DNA of 64,000 nucleotides, taken from contig NW_025062476.1 of assembly GCF_000002995.4 (NCBI RefSeq), forward strand, positions 8,554,501 to 8,618,500. The letters are read 5' to 3'. Made by a program: the position numbers and the translations under genes. The stretch comes from Brugia malayi. Lineage: Eukaryota > Nematoda > Chromadorea > Rhabditida > Onchocercidae. The notes under the pieces are model-generated. The model did no database searches and was not told where the DNA came from. It worked only from the letters and a program-made list of their open reading frames with translations. Of this stretch, positions 39,801 through 57,229 are shown piece after piece (position 1 is the first letter of the stretch; every line of letters starts with the position of its first letter).

Positions 39801-42800
39801 TCATATTTATTAGCATTATCACGTTAATTTAGCACGTTTTATTATAAAAACACAGTTATAAAACAGATTTTTCAGGCTATATTTTAAAATCAACGGAATT
39901 ATTTAGTTTAAATGAGAATGAATGATATCTTCTTATGAGATTGCTTCTTATAAGCATTGTTGATATGGTAAAATATGGATTATCATGATATCTTATCTTA
40001 TTTTCTCCTCTGTTTTCGCTTATTCTGACCAAAAAATTGAATGTTCTGTGGAAAACTGGACTTTTTTTCTTTTGAAATTGAGTAGAGATACTTTATTAAC
40101 AATAAATGATCTACAAAGAATTTCAAGATTATGAAAGATTGCTACATTGCTACATTATTGATAAGACGAATGAGTGATTGAACAATTCATCTCTGACCAT
40201 CGAACTGAACGATCTTTACTTATGGCTTAATGTTTCTGAGTACAAGAATAAAATGAAATGCATTCAGTGCTCGCGATAAAAATTCCATTTATTCTTTGTA
40301 AAAGGTTCAGAAACAGAAACAGAGCTATTCAATACTCGTTATCTCGAATTTAGCATTTCTTTCGAATTCCGAAAATTATGGAAGTACGTCATTTCAAGCT
40401 GAGAAATTTATTCCAATAAACTTTAAAACTACTGAATATATAAAATACTTAGATCTAGCTCTATCTATTTTATAGTAAGAGTATCTTTTGAATTATTTAC
40501 GACTTATGAAGCCATCTCTTTTGTATTGATCATTAGTAGAGCAACATGCAATTATATACAACTAATTGCTCACCTACAAATTGCAGAAAATCAGTTCAAA
40601 AAGCATTTTTAATGATCACTAAAAACTAATTTTACTACCCAGCGTCGGTGTTTTTAATTTTAATGTCCAAATAATCAAGTTGGTAAAACTTTGGAGTGAC
40701 CACAACAAGTGGAATTTATCCCTATTTCTCAACCTTGACCACAACGTCGATTCTCCCAAAGTTTACTTAAAAAAGGGATTGTATTTAACGGAGAGAAGAT
40801 AGGAGACTTTTTTCATGTTATGCTTATGATAAGAGATTTTAAAGAAGTCTTTCTTTTAGAATTATTTAAAAGTTTACTGCAGGAAACATTTTCCATATGG
40901 AAGTTTTTCAGATCAAACCATAATTACTGCCTTAGTCTATTTTTTAATCTAGTTCTATTCATTTCATTTCCAATGTCTCTTCTCTTACTACATTAGCATT
41001 GTATTCGCTGCAATTTGAAAAATGAAATGTCTGACATGCATTGTTGCTTTTCCTGTACTTGCTCAGAGCTCAGAGAAGTGAAATAGTGAGCCGTAAGTAT
41101 TACAAGTTAAATTGGAGATGCTAATGTTAAATGAGTTGCAGTTAAGAAATAAATGTGAATTTCAAGATTAAAAGAAGCACAAATGGAATATCTCAAAGAT
41201 TAAAATATGATGATGAGAAAAACATGAATTACTCAAATAAATCAATAACTTTTCTCATTTTAACTGATATCCATCATCATAGACTTAATTTAACTGAATG
41301 GTGAACAGATATTCTGAAAGTTTCCTGACATGCAAGAAAAAAAATTGTTTTCAATCATTAGGATTCAAAAGGTTGTCCTTCCCAGAGACAAATGAATTCG
41401 TAGTTTTATGTTATGATGCCATTAAATTCAAATTGTTCCAGGAAAATAAAGAATTTTTCAAAGAAAATAAAAATAACATGCCACGCCTGCCGTTCAGTGT
41501 TTTTTGCCGATAATATATTTTGCTATTCGCTTATGTTACACAGTCATCGTATTTGAGCCGAATAATTCCGTTTCTTATTTCAGAAAAAGTTTTCTTGATA
41601 TTGTGGACCTTATCGTATCATATCTAATGACACTATGAAATGATCCTTCTGTTGACTAAACACATCAGCGTTATCTATTAGCTGTTCCATAAGCTTCGTC
41701 ATATTATTTTTATAAATAATAAAAAATACGGTAAAATTTTTAAATGGCAGTAAAATTAATTAGAAAAGGGAAAAAAATTTTTAATAAATTACTTTTAACT
41801 AGCATTATTGTATTTGGCTCTCAGTACTTTAACACTTTTTACTGTTTTGAACAATGAAAAATAATTAGCATTAAAACTTGAATTGTTGTTCTTAAAATGC
41901 TCTTAAAAATTAGGTATTCAATAGTTGAATAAAAAAAATTAAATAAGTTTAATCACTTAATAATATGAAATAAAATTAAGGTAGCTAGAGAATTCGTGCA
42001 GATAAATGTTTCAAATGACTTCTAATTATCTGCAAGTCTGGAAATGAATGAAAGTTTTTTACAATAATTTCATGAAAATTTCCGATGACGATACCCAACT
42101 TCTGAAGTACCATGTATTTCAAAATAGTTCACAATATTGGTAGAGTTTACAGCAATAATTTATATTTTATACCTTTAAGTTTTTCTACAAGCTTATATCT
42201 TTTTTCATAATCCAATTTTATAACATCATATCAGAAATTGCTACCATTAATTTCTATTTTTTCGAGTATTTCGAATATTTTCGAGTATCTTGATCTTTAA
42301 AGTTGAAAAGAAACTCAACAAATCTATTATTATTTCCGGATATTTCTATGTGATAAAAAAATCATTTTAAGTGTCATTAAATTTTAATGCATGGAAGCAG
42401 AACTTTGAATTGTTAAATTGTTTCAGCGAGACATTTTGAATCAAATTTTCTATTTAGAAATGAGAACACATAAAATTTGATTGGTTCTCAAGTATGAGAA
42501 TTGTTCTCTTTCTCATTATAGCTAAAAAAAATATTATTAGATAAGTTGTATTTAATCAATTCAGCTACTATAAAATGGCAAAACTGCGGTTTATGCAACA
42601 CTGTCAAATCTAAACAACTTCTGGTATATCACAACAATACTGATTGCATCATGTAAAATGTAAGCGAGAAAATTGAGAAACGTCTTGGAGTAACTAACTC
42701 CTCGCGCTTTATAATTTAATAAAAGAGCTTAAAATTTTTGAAATTTTTGGTAATTTTTATTGACTATCAAACTTGTTCTACATTGGATTGATGAAGAAGT

Positions 42801-43906
42801 AATTATATAATTTTGTACTGTGTTTTCAAAGGACTGTTGCAATATTATATATGATTTCAATACTCATATCTTATATTCCTCTCTTCCTATTTATTCAATC
42901 TATTTTAGATTAAAGAAATGATAGACAAACTGTAGACTCGAACGTTTATTTACATGAATTTAAGAAGCAGAAAAAACTTTTGCTATCAACAGCACAATTG
43001 GCTCAGAAACTGCTCACAAGATTTAATGGAATTCCACTCAAGTTTTGTGATAGAGATAAGTACCTTGAAGATAAAATGCATAATGATTGAATTTGATATT
43101 TAAAGTAAATTAGTTTGGTTTTTTTGTTTCTCCGATGATCAAACAACAACAACAACGGATCACTTCTCGATCGGATAGTGACGTGTGACTTCTTATGGAA
43201 AGTAAATTGCATAACACAAGCGACAATAACCGTTTTCATGGAAACTTAATTTGCACTAAAAAATATTATGGACATTGTTTGATAAGTTTGATCAACTGCA
43301 GTTCTTCGAATCTCGGAGAAACATCAAGGAAATATATTTTGGTATTTAAGAAAAATATAGTCGTCGTGTCGTTTCTGATTTGTGGTCAGAAAATTAGTGG
43401 ACACATTCATGTGGAAAAAAATTCATTGGTGGCTTCCAACTTAGTTCTGGACCAAGTACTAGAAATAAACAAAATTAGAAATTGTAGTATTTGCCCGAAG
43501 TTTTATCCTATTAAGAAGTTTATTAGCCATATTAGCTTTTTCCTGTGTGATACCGTTGAAATATTTAAGCCAAATACACTACACCAATAATTATGGTTGA
43601 AGTAACAAAAATTATTGTGTAGTAATTTTCTTTAAAATGATTAATTTCCCGTTTTCCTTAATAAACCAGTCCTCTCTGTCGTTAGATTTCTTTCTTATCA
43701 AAAGATAGGATAACAATTCATCTCTGTGTGTCATATGACTCATCTAACGGATTTGTTAGTTTTTAGCATATGTCAACCGATGCGATGTTTATGCTACATC
43801 GTGACGCTATCTACGAACTACTGCATATTTTTCAGAGTTTGTGTTGAAAAACAAAAGATTTAAAATTGAAATTGCAAAGAGTTCAAGCCAGACGATCTCT
43901 TCGATT
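36870..43906. other. Seven-kilobase gene-poor region
   Basis: AATAAA at 37006-37011 ends the acyltransferase transcript. Beyond it the sequence is AT-rich, with a short (TA)n tract near 38090-38104 and no recognisable exon, RNA gene or transposon. The longest ORF is 43195-43590 (+, 131 codons), discussed in the findings; its composition does not let me call it a gene. A strong acceptor (GCATATTTTTCAG) ending at 43834 precedes the neuropeptide gene. Confidence 0.5.
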
Positions 43907-44573
43907 ATGGTACAGATTCGATGTATTGGAACCAGTTCAATTATTTATTTCACTCTTTGTGTCGGATTGTTTGTCTTGACAACATTTACAAATGCCAATG
44001 TAATAAATGAGGAAGATGATGAACCTGTTCGTTTGTCTTTGTTACTTTAAAAACATTCATATCATAAGATCTGCAAACCTACAGAATCAGATAGTACAAC
44101 TCATTTGTCATAGATCAATAGAAAAGATTGTGAAGCAGTTCAACTGCTCGGATCTCCTGCAATACATAAACCCTAACTGTTGTTGCTCGTAATTAAAAGG
44201 TTAGAATATGGATTACCTATGCTTTAGACAGTCTTAGTGTAGTTTTAAAATCTATATTGTCTTCTGAAATATCCCGAAGGTAACTAGAAGTTTAAGAAAT
44301 TTATCTGGCCTGGATTAATTTTTGATACAAATCGAGTTAACAAATATGACTTATTGATTCTCAACTTGTTTCTTTTGGTGTTCCTTTGATTCTTCAAAAT
44401 ATGCCAAATTTTAGATCAGTGAGAACGCAAAACATTGGTATCCAGCGTTGTTGAGGTCGGAACCGCAATTTGGATTTGAACGTGGTTCTCGTTCTCATGG
44501 CAAGCCAACATTTATCCGTTTTGGCAAGCGATATTTCGATGCTTACAATCCTAATCTTTTCAACAACAAATGA
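43907..44573 (+). CDS. FMRFamide-like neuropeptide precursor (KPTFIRF-amide)
   Basis: Exons: 43907-44026, 44085-44188, 44420-44573; 125 residues. The N-terminus is a clear signal peptide (hydrophobic core ending FTNANV, about 12-32), followed by an acidic stretch and a Cys-containing spacer (ICHRSIEKIVKQFNC). Near the C-terminus a single peptide ends FIRFG at 106-110 followed by Lys-Arg, the classic signal for cleavage and Gly-dependent C-terminal amidation. The upstream cut is at Arg97 or, if single Arg is used, Arg101, giving SHGKPTFIRF-amide or a longer form. C. elegans flp-4 encodes PTFIRF-amide, so this may be the flp-4 orthologue, but that rests on the peptide alone. Exon 3 has two acceptors, TTTTAG (44414) and ATCAG (44419); only the second fits the phase of the GTAATT donor at 44189. 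The first intron is only 58 bases. A reading from 43841 is in frame but has no ATG. AATAAA lies at 44835. Confidence 0.8.
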
Positions 44574-45668
44574 ATCATGCCCAAAGGATCATGAAATGAT
44601 GCGGGCTTTTAGTAATTTCATCCACGACTAAGAAACTTGATACCTATCTATTGTGATATCATTTCACCTTGCTAATATTGCTGGGGAGAACCACTGATCA
44701 TAATATTAAGCCGAAGGTTCTATCAAATTTTTTCGTCTTAGTAATATATCAACAAAAAGTCAATGTGCCCGGTAAAGCAGTATTTTTGCCAATCGGTGCC
44801 CCGAGTGCAGTAAAACGACAAATGGAATGAGGTGAATAAAGCGGGAACTGTAGGAAGAGTCAATTAATTGGAACACTGCTTTTAGGTCTTCAATTCCTTT
44901 AAATTCAGTTTACTGACTCTGTTCTGTGATCTTTTATTTATATGCCACTGGATTATGCAGCATACTTTCATAACAGGAACCATTGTCTTTGTTGTAGTGT
45001 GTTACCATCTGGTAATAGTCAGCAGTACCTTCAAAGATGTTATTAGCCTTACCATTTCCTTCTCCCAAAGTATACTAAGTAACCCTTAACTCCAGTTTGT
45101 AAAGAAAGACCAAAGGAAAGCAAAAGTGTATCCAGAATCCAATCCAACAGATCTCATTCAACCACCCTGAATTCTTTATATCCTAAGCTTGACATCAAAT
45201 ATAAATTCATCCTTTTTTGATCTTCTTGAAAAAAGCAACTGATATTAGCTATTTTTAATTAATGGATAAATAAGCATTTTGTAGAACCCAACAAACATGC
45301 AAACCTTAAAATGCAGAAGCACAATTATCAAATAAAACCAGTACACACATTCAATACACTACGGAACATATGCAACAAGCTACTGTCGAATTTTACTTTT
45401 AAGACCATTTTCTTCAGCCGAAATTTGAACGCACATGACATGCTTTGTGAAGATACTATGAAGAACAAAGCCTTTGAATTCTATTAATTTCAATTTAGTG
45501 TCAAAAGCATCCAAAAATAAATAGTACAGAATAGAAAGTAAGTAAGTTCAAATTAAATCATTTTGGTCAGTATCTATGTTTCAATTCACTTTTACCAAAA
45601 TTCATTGCGAAGATTATGAGTGTTAGGTTTGACTCTACAAAATCATGCATTCTCATCTCTTGATCTCT
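44574..45668. other. Convergent intergenic region
   Basis: 3' flanks of the neuropeptide gene (plus) and lactate dehydrogenase (minus). AATAAA at 44835-44840 is a plausible signal for the former. No ORF of interest and no RNA gene is seen. Confidence 0.5.
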
Positions 45669-49036
<3,368 letters not shown>

Positions 49037-52000
49037 TCTAAAATAAGATCTAGTCTTAATAATCTAGTCTATACTTAATAACATATTAGGTCTCACCCAG
49101 TGTCTGTATTTCCGTCTATTCTACTTCCTCAATTTCAAGATTTCCCATTAATATTTTTGATATTTTAAATAGTATTCTATCATTTGAAACTAAAACAAAA
49201 AAGTAAGGACGACACTTCAAACGTAAATTTTGCCCATTTTAAAAGTGCAGAAGTTTCATCATTTATTAATGATGGAATATGTTCTCACAATCCCCTTTTA
49301 ACCAATACCCACCAAACATTTCGAAGTGTGAAACAGTTAGATGATTAACTGATGAGTTGGAATGAATTTCTCAGCTATATCCGAGTAAATGTAAAACTTT
49401 GTGCGAAGGCACCGACAAGTTTTTTCTGAAGTATTTATTCAGAAATGCAAATTTCTGGAAACTTTGACGAAAAATAAGTTTAAAATAATCACGTCTACCC
49501 GGCAAATAACTAAATTACCAAAATATCGACGAAAGTATTAACCCTATACATCTACTAATTCTCAGAATGACAAACTGGTGAACTCGAATTGATTAAGTAG
49601 TTGCGCAGTTCCCTCATCATATATGATTGCAAACAAACAACAGCAGCTGTTATAAGTACTCCAAAGTTTCGTCAGAAGCCCTTTCATTTCCTTTTCACAT
49701 ACTTCCTGCATTCTACCGAAGTAAAGTGCAGGAAATAAGGAAACATTTAAGTGGCAGGACTACAACGGTCTCGTAAAACGAGGAAAGAAGAATGATGGGG
49801 ATGGGAAAGGCAACAACCTGACATAGCGTGGACTATCGCTGATATATGCTGCCTGCTATTTATTCATGAACGTCTTTTGTTCCTTTCTCTTCTCGGGCGT
49901 CAGCGCCTCTCAACCAATCTAATCAAAAGCTGACACCGCGTGCATGTCGCGCCCGAAACCTTTCCAATAAATGTAGCATCTACGCACTCACTCAGTTCTC
50001 CTCACTGCTTGGGCATAATCGAAAGTGTTTTCTCTTCTTTACTCTCTCCCTCCCTCATTTGTTATCATGGATGACGAGAGAGTTTTTCAGTTTCCAGCAG
50101 TAGTGAGGTCATTCAAAATTTAGCAGTATGTAAAACTCGCCGGTAGCTAACCTGACAAGAGAAACGTAAGAGGGAATTAGCGAAGATATGCTTTTATAAT
50201 TAGATAGAGATGTGTGGGATGAAAATAAGTGATATTTTGAATGAAAAATGGAAAGAAAGGAATAAGTTTTTCACTATAACTCTCATTATCATCAGAGGAA
50301 ACTTGCAGTGTAATTCTTTATAACTTATCCTGTATGGTGTATGGTACCCTTCCCTCTCAACAGTTGAAGCAAAATAACAGATCTCTCAAGAGCTTAGCGT
50401 ACATCGAAACATTTACATACGAACTAACCTGACAGTTACCAACTGTCTTATAAATTCCAGTCTCCCTAGAAAAGCAAACATCTTTATCCTGACGTCTTAT
50501 CCTTCGGATATCAGAAATATCAATCCTACAAATACCACCTTCATTCCGGAGGAACTTACGTGTCAACGCTTATTCTTCCAGAAAATCAGTTAAATCCGTA
50601 TGAAATCCACTGCTGATAGTAAGAATGATAACCGTACAATAGTGCTAAGAAAGTACAAGCAGAGGGAAGTGCGCCTGTTGTCCTCAGAGAAGAGAAACAA
50701 ACCGGAAAGATAATGGGACGATTGAGAAGTAGGAGAAAAACCAAAAAAAGGACGCCAGAGGTTATTCTGAAGTGACCGCCAACACATACACATCTCACAG
50801 TTGCACATAATTATGAAGACTACCTCACAGTAGTTAGTGGGGAGGGGGAAAGGTTAGGCACAAAAAGGTTATCTATAGAGACGTTCGTGGTCATTGATGG
50901 GAAGGCTGACGTCCTTCCACAGCTTCCTTGTGTTGGAGACAGCTAATTCAGGTTGCTGCTGGTATACTAATTAGCCTTTTGGCAAATCATCGCAGCGTGG
51001 AAATAAGAAACAGTTCGAATTGCATTGGACATGGCAAATTTCCAGTGCTACCATCTTTATGCATCTGTCTACGATATGATTTTGAATTTAACATGAAGGA
51101 AATTGCTAAGATTTCGATCATATGTGTTAAGAGATAAGCGACAAGTGTGTAAGGTGACCTGACAAGTTGTAAGCATATTGTTGAAGAGTGACTGTTTAAA
51201 ATAAATCTTGTCGATATCATGACAGAACACGTCGAAAGTAGTGCAAATACAAGAAATGAGGGGACTATTATCAAACTGATCGAACATTTCTCAATCCTTT
51301 GGTTAGGCCTATCTCAGCAGTGTTTCAACAAAAAATGGCAAAACATGACGATTTCACGTGAATGAAGTAAGTCTCCCAAAATGAACGAATGAATATTGGA
51401 AAGAATAGCGTTCATTTTCAATGTTCATTTCTTTAAGTTAGACGTTAACGCAAAAATAACTTTCGTGAATATGGAGGATAGAAAGGCGAATTAAAAGTTA
51501 AATTTGGTTTTTACCTGGAATTCTGAAAAAAATTGGATTTCAATCTGAAATCGCTTCGTTTGCCACGTATGTTTAAATGTCAAAAACATGCAAAATAAAT
51601 GTGGAAAAACTCTAATGCAAATATGCAAAAATAGGAAAAATTGTAGTGGAATTCTGTTTAAACTTATCTGTATTGTATATTAGTTGGCACAAATAGTCTA
51701 GTGTATATTTTGGTGTTAGAAAAAGTTCGGAGAAATTGCAACCAAAAGCTGAAAAAAAAGTGATTTCAACTTTATAAACATAGAGAAAAATTAATTGTAA
51801 CGAAGACAAAAAGGAGGTTCGCTTTAATCTGATAACATTTATTCACTAAAGTTTACTTAAAAAGGTGCCTAATTTCTCAGCAGGAATTTTAAAACCTGTA
51901 GGTATTTGGGAAAATTTAATCTAGCTGATGCAGGGCTAAATTTTTTCAAAGACAGAACTGTTCTTCTAAAGAATAGGTTCAAAATTTTTTTCCCTTTTGG

Positions 52001-55000
52001 CTTATGTGTTCAAAAATCTTTTCATATTTGTCACATTTGATCTTTGATTTTGTCAGAAAAGATCGTTGCATTTAATCATCTTCCTTAACTGGCAATAGAA
52101 AGCAGAAAGAAATTTGCAATTTCAAATAAATGTTTTTGGTCAAATTATTGGTCACATTTAAGAATAAAGGATTTTTATGGCATCTTCATTTTTACAAAAA
52201 CTTATGTTTGACTTCATCAAATTTTCAGGATGAAACTTAATTTTAATATTGTATATTATAAATCTACAGTGTCACAAAGTAAAGTATCAATATTGTATTC
52301 AATCTATGGAATTTCGACAATCTCAGTTTCAAATACCAGCCAAATCGTGAGAGCGCACAAAATTAGTAAGGTTGAAAAAGATACTTGAAGTAAATTTATT
52401 TTCATTCATGCGGGCACCATATTGGTAACTATCCTAATGTCAGGCATATGGTTTTATCTTTACAAAACGACGGTATGTCTTTTCCACTAACATTAGTTTT
52501 CGTGAATTCGTTTACCAATACATCAACTTAGACAATGCTAATCATCATAAAATGCTTCAGTGAAACTCAATGTGATCGTGACCTTTCAAACCTATTTGTC
52601 CACCTGGACAGACAAACATATCTAAAACCAACTACCTTTCCTGATTTGATCTTTTGTGAACAAAACTTGTTAATATTTGAGAAACAAGGAAGGTCGATTA
52701 GGAATGTGAAGTCCACAATGTACTGCTATCAATCCAAGGGCTGTTTTGTTATGATAGGAAGAATTTCTCCAACAAGTTCCACAGCCAATTCACTGATGTG
52801 TTTCAGGTTAGATGGATGATGAGATGAAAGGACGGAAGCTTCTCCTTCTCCGTGTAATTCTCAACTATATGATATTATGGCACAAAATTTATTTCGTTAT
52901 CTGAGAAAAATGATTTTATAAGGATCGGTTATGATGCTGATGCAGGGATGAAAAGAGAGCTGTTTAGAAGCTATTTAGAAAGAAAAAGTCATCCATTCTT
53001 GAAAAGGAAAGAACTGAAATTGTTCCTAGTTCCACTTTTTATGCAGGTTGCTGCTATCAAGGTTAATTAAACAAGGAGAGACATGAATTTCTGCTGTGTT
53101 TTTATGTAATTTGAGTAATCAGTCCTAAGTTTGCTTGAAAAGTTGAGTTGTTCGACTTTTCTGCTTTTGATTCCTTACTCTGATAAGCTAGACCGAATTT
53201 AACTTTCAAGCTTCTATTCATATAAATTTAAACCGTTATTTCCAAGCTTCACTTAAGTGAAGTCCAGCCTGTAATTATAAAAATCAATAATTTTCTTTTT
53301 TAAAACTTCCTTTGTTTAGATTTAAAGAAATGAAAAAAGTAATCAGAACAAAGCATTTCCAAATAGTAAAGAAGGTAAAATTTGAAAATTTCAGTGTTTT
53401 TTATTTCCCATACAAAGTTGAAATGGGAAAAAAACTTCAATTCTGTCCCCAAAGAATTTTGTATCTAAAAACTCTCTCATAATGAAAGCATAGTTTGGTA
53501 TAAGGAGACATATCGGAAACAGACGTTGAAATGAAATGATATGGTCATGACGCGCACGACATAATTCATACATTTATCGATTCATTTTACGCTCTCTTGG
53601 AGGGAAGGAAAAGAAGAATGTAAGGAAGAAGTGGAGTGAATCACTGATATTGATTGACTGTGCTTTTTTATCTGGATTAATTCTCATATAAGAAGGGAAA
53701 AGAATTCAAAAAATTTTACATCCAAAGAGGAACTTAAGAGAAGTTTCTTCCATTTTTCTATTACCCAACTCTTTGCATCTTTCTCATGTCTGAGGAACAG
53801 AGGTGGAAGCTATCAATTTTTAAAGTTATGCTGCTTAATAGAATGCCCAGGTTAATTACCAGTATAATTTAAAAAAATGTCATTTCAGTGATAAAAAGGT
53901 ATTGTTGGCAATGTCGAAAAGTCCAAAAACGGTTGCCATGCAACATTAAGTTGGTGAAAATACTGCAATCTGCTTGGATCTTACTAAAAGTACAATAGAA
54001 AGAACGGATGAAAAAGGTGAGGGACAGTTAGCGATAGTTAAATTTATTTTCTGAGGTAATTTTTCAATTTCTCTTACCAAAAATTTCTGGATTCAAAAAC
54101 TATTGTATTTGAAAGTTGTCTTGAAATTAATACATTATCATACATTATGCCTTCAATTTAGATTTCTCTTTTTTTCACTTGAACATCTAAGGACTAAGTG
54201 TTTCAAGTCTTCGGTCATTTCAAAAACGTTTGCAAATTAATTGAATTTCAAAATTGTTCGGAAGAATGTTTCCATTATAGAAAACTGAGATGTAGGCAGT
54301 GCATTTCAGTTTTCAAATTCGAATGTTTGCCGACATAATCTCAATCACATTTGTGCACTCTCGCGATTTTGAGCGTTGATTATTTAGAGTTTCTTTTCGT
54401 TGAAAGAGAGATTCTGAATCCCTCATTTTGATCTTTATTTTTGTAGACCTTTTTAATATTGTGGAAAGAGAAATGAGTGTCATTAATCCAAAAACCTTCG
54501 AGAATTGGTATATAAAAGGTATATTTTCGAGACTTTTAGAAATTTAGTAAGGCCATAAATGTCATCTCTCATTCATCATAAACATGACACATAAAAAAAT
54601 TTCAACTTACGATGCCGACATTTTCGTTTGGTTTTCGCTATTCCAATCCAATTTGAATTAGATTTAACCGAAATTCTGTGAAATATGAAGTTACATTAAG
54701 ACTTTAAGTTAAAAATTGCTGAAATTAGTGTAATGTAAAATGAGACAGCGTGAAAAAAATTGAAATGTTGGAATGGAAATTTTATTTCAAAATACTTGCA
54801 ACTACCTCATAACTACTTTTTGAGAATCTGTTTTTGATTATGAAACTCCGTTTGATGTAATTCATTATTTTGTTAGAAATTTTTTATTGGAAAACTTCGC
54901 AAATTTTTAAAACATTTATCATTTGCGGAGAGATTTATTATTTGCAATTAATCATAAAAAGGGAAATAAAATCTAGCTATCTCATCGTAATTTCAAGGTA

Positions 55001-56356
55001 AAATTGTTTAAAAAGTTAGAGTTTGAGTTGTAATGGTGGCAATCTTTCGATTATTTAGTGAATTACAAATCATTTTATTAGATTCCTTTTACTTTAAAAT
55101 TTGCATAAAAATTGTTAAATATAAATTATATTAGGCGGCAGAGCTTGCACAGTAGTTTAATGCTCATCATAGGCTTTAAGTTGAAGGACCTCCCAACATC
55201 TAAAACATTTTTGAAAAAACAATGCTTTAGTTATCTGGGAGGAATTGTTCCTCCGATTTTAGGGTTTGGTTAATAAAATAATTTAGGAATGAGTTGAAGA
55301 TTACTTCAACAAGTTTAGATGAAATGGTTTAAGGAATTTTAGGCATGAATAATTATTAATGTCATTTCTAGTAGTTAACAAAGCGCAAGTGCTATTTTTT
55401 GATTTAATTTGCTTCTTCTATGTGTAGTGAACTCTCAAACATTGTTGGAATCTCAACCTAACGATATTTGATTTGTTGGAAACAGGATGAAGATTCAAAA
55501 CTATAGAAACAGTAATGATTCATATATGATGAATTTAAAATCAGATTAGTAATATCCTTCAAATTGGCTATCAAACCACCGACTCCTAAATTCGAATGTG
55601 GTGCCAAGCAAACTCTTGAAATGGTGCTGTCAGAAGAATGAACTGATTAATGACTTTTCCACTGATTTCCTCTTCTTATAAATGATCATGAAGTGCTACG
55701 TTTGCAAATTTTTTGTAAATATTTTTCGAAAACGTCTTTAAAAATTTCCATAAATCCATCTTAGAATATTTATTTAGATTTCACTAAAACAATCAATCTA
55801 CTGCTTGATATGCACGTTGTTATTTATCGACCTGAAAAAAAAAGATTTTGAAATCTATAAAAAATCAAATTTTCGTCTTATTCTGTTCACCAGATTACTA
55901 CATTTACCAGTTAAGAAAAGGAATAGCAATTTCTCGAACCGCACTTTCACCAAAATCAATGTTTATGAAGCCCAACATTTGAACTCATGTTCTGATCAGG
56001 GTCTTGAGGAAGTTAATATTATCAAGCAGGTTGGTTATATTAAAAAATGATTGAAATGACTATAATTCACTCATTTGTGTGATAACATCTTATTTTCAAT
56101 TCATTTATTAACACAAGAACTAAAACAGCAAGCGTATGTTAATGATACGAGAATTTGTCCAATACTTAACATAAGAAAATGTATATTTTGCTGCTGCGAG
56201 AATGGATTAAACCTTAAATTGTCTAATAGGCGTAGACATGCTTTGAACAGTTGGAGAAAAGGCTGACAGTATGAATTTGCTTCACAGATAAACTAAAAAA
56301 GGTTCCTCAAACTGATATCAGTTCCCTACCCTTCATCATTTTAGCATTAAAATTAA
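49037..56356. other. Seven-kilobase gene-poor region upstream of LDH
   Basis: The first kilobase is the probable control region of lactate dehydrogenase; 49850-50000 is clearly richer in G and C than its surroundings and holds CCAAT (in CTCAACCAATCT). Further right there are only short ORFs (50357-50566 -, 50586-50808 -, 50987-51274 -, 52535-52819 +, 55805-56050 +, 56075-56266 +) with no domain I recognise. No RNA gene, transposon or array was found. Confidence 0.45.
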
Positions 56357-56724
56357 ATTACACAAATAAATGCACAACACGTTTACTTTGCTCTAACTTC
56401 CCGAGCACAAATGGTTGAAAGGAGTGCATTCTTTTCACCAGAACGAAAAAATATCTGTGCCAAATGCACTGCAAAAGTACTGAGGGCAAAATGAATCGAA
56501 AGTGCACATTTCATAACACCTATTTACGGATCTGTAACAGCTGCACAGAGCAGTTCTTTAGAGAACAGGAGGCATTCTGTTCCAATTGTATCATTTCAGC
56601 TCGCACATTTTTGCAACAAGAAGGAATGCTTATTGTTATTTTAATATTGTTTTGTTCTAAAACAATCACAAAATATTTCAAAGAATACAAACAGCATTTC
56701 CGCATCTCCGTTACATTCCAATGA
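56357..56724 (+). pseudogene. Possible Cys-rich zinc-binding ORF split by a frameshift
   Basis: Two overlapping forward frames read as one plausible protein. Frame A is open from 56357, has an ATG at 56411 and ends at a stop at 56492; it carries NICAKC near its end. Frame B is open from 56464 to 56724 and carries CTFH, CNSC and CSNC. Together they give C-x2-C, C-x2-H, C-x2-C, C-x2-C, the spacing of a double zinc site. They join with a one-base slip in GGGCAAAATGA, within a run of four A, so a missing base (error or mutation) or a frameshift is possible; no intron can fit. Frame B then runs into a hydrophobic stretch (MLIVILILFC). I do not recognise the family. The first ATG of frame B alone would also keep three of the four pairs. 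It lies about 500 bases upstream of eIF3f on the same strand. Chance cannot be excluded. Confidence 0.3.
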
Positions 56725-57229
56725 ATGTGGCATGGATTATATTATTATTAATTCTCTGCACCATACAGTAACATTGATAGGAGCATTACATGTTCCTTTT
56801 AACTTTTAATTTAAATTGCGTTCAGCTGTTCGGTCCGGAACTGAATTTGTCAAGGCTGCTTATAGAGCCAGTGTCATCATATGGTTGTGTCACAGAACAT
56901 TTCTAACACAATACCTACCACCGCTACTGCCTTCTCAATGGCTCAAAGGGCCGAGACTTAAATTCCCACACTGAATGTGCCAACACCGAGGTAATTTGTG
57001 GCATGTGGAAGGCCGTTTCCTTAAAGTTACAATACACCGTTGGCTTAGGCTCATATCGTAAAGCGGGTTGAAAGGGGGGTGATTGCTTTTATAGTCTATT
57101 AAAGTATTGACGAAGCATAAATCAATAAGTCTGTACGATTGATTATTTATTGCTATGATCGCTTTTGCTTCGTATGGTGCTTTATCTACTTTAATAGGAT
57201 TTTCAAGGTAATTGGTTGTGAACTGAAAG

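Noticed and set aside
50586..50808. Two overlapping minus-strand ORFs rich in Leu and Ser
   Set aside because: Two frames of the same stretch are open at once, as happens by chance; no family match.
55805..56266. Two ORFs that could be joined (donor CAG near 56029, acceptor AACAG near 56129) as a small Cys-rich secreted peptide
   Set aside because: The join is in phase but there is no convincing signal peptide or family pattern, and splice sites of this quality are common in AT-rich DNA.
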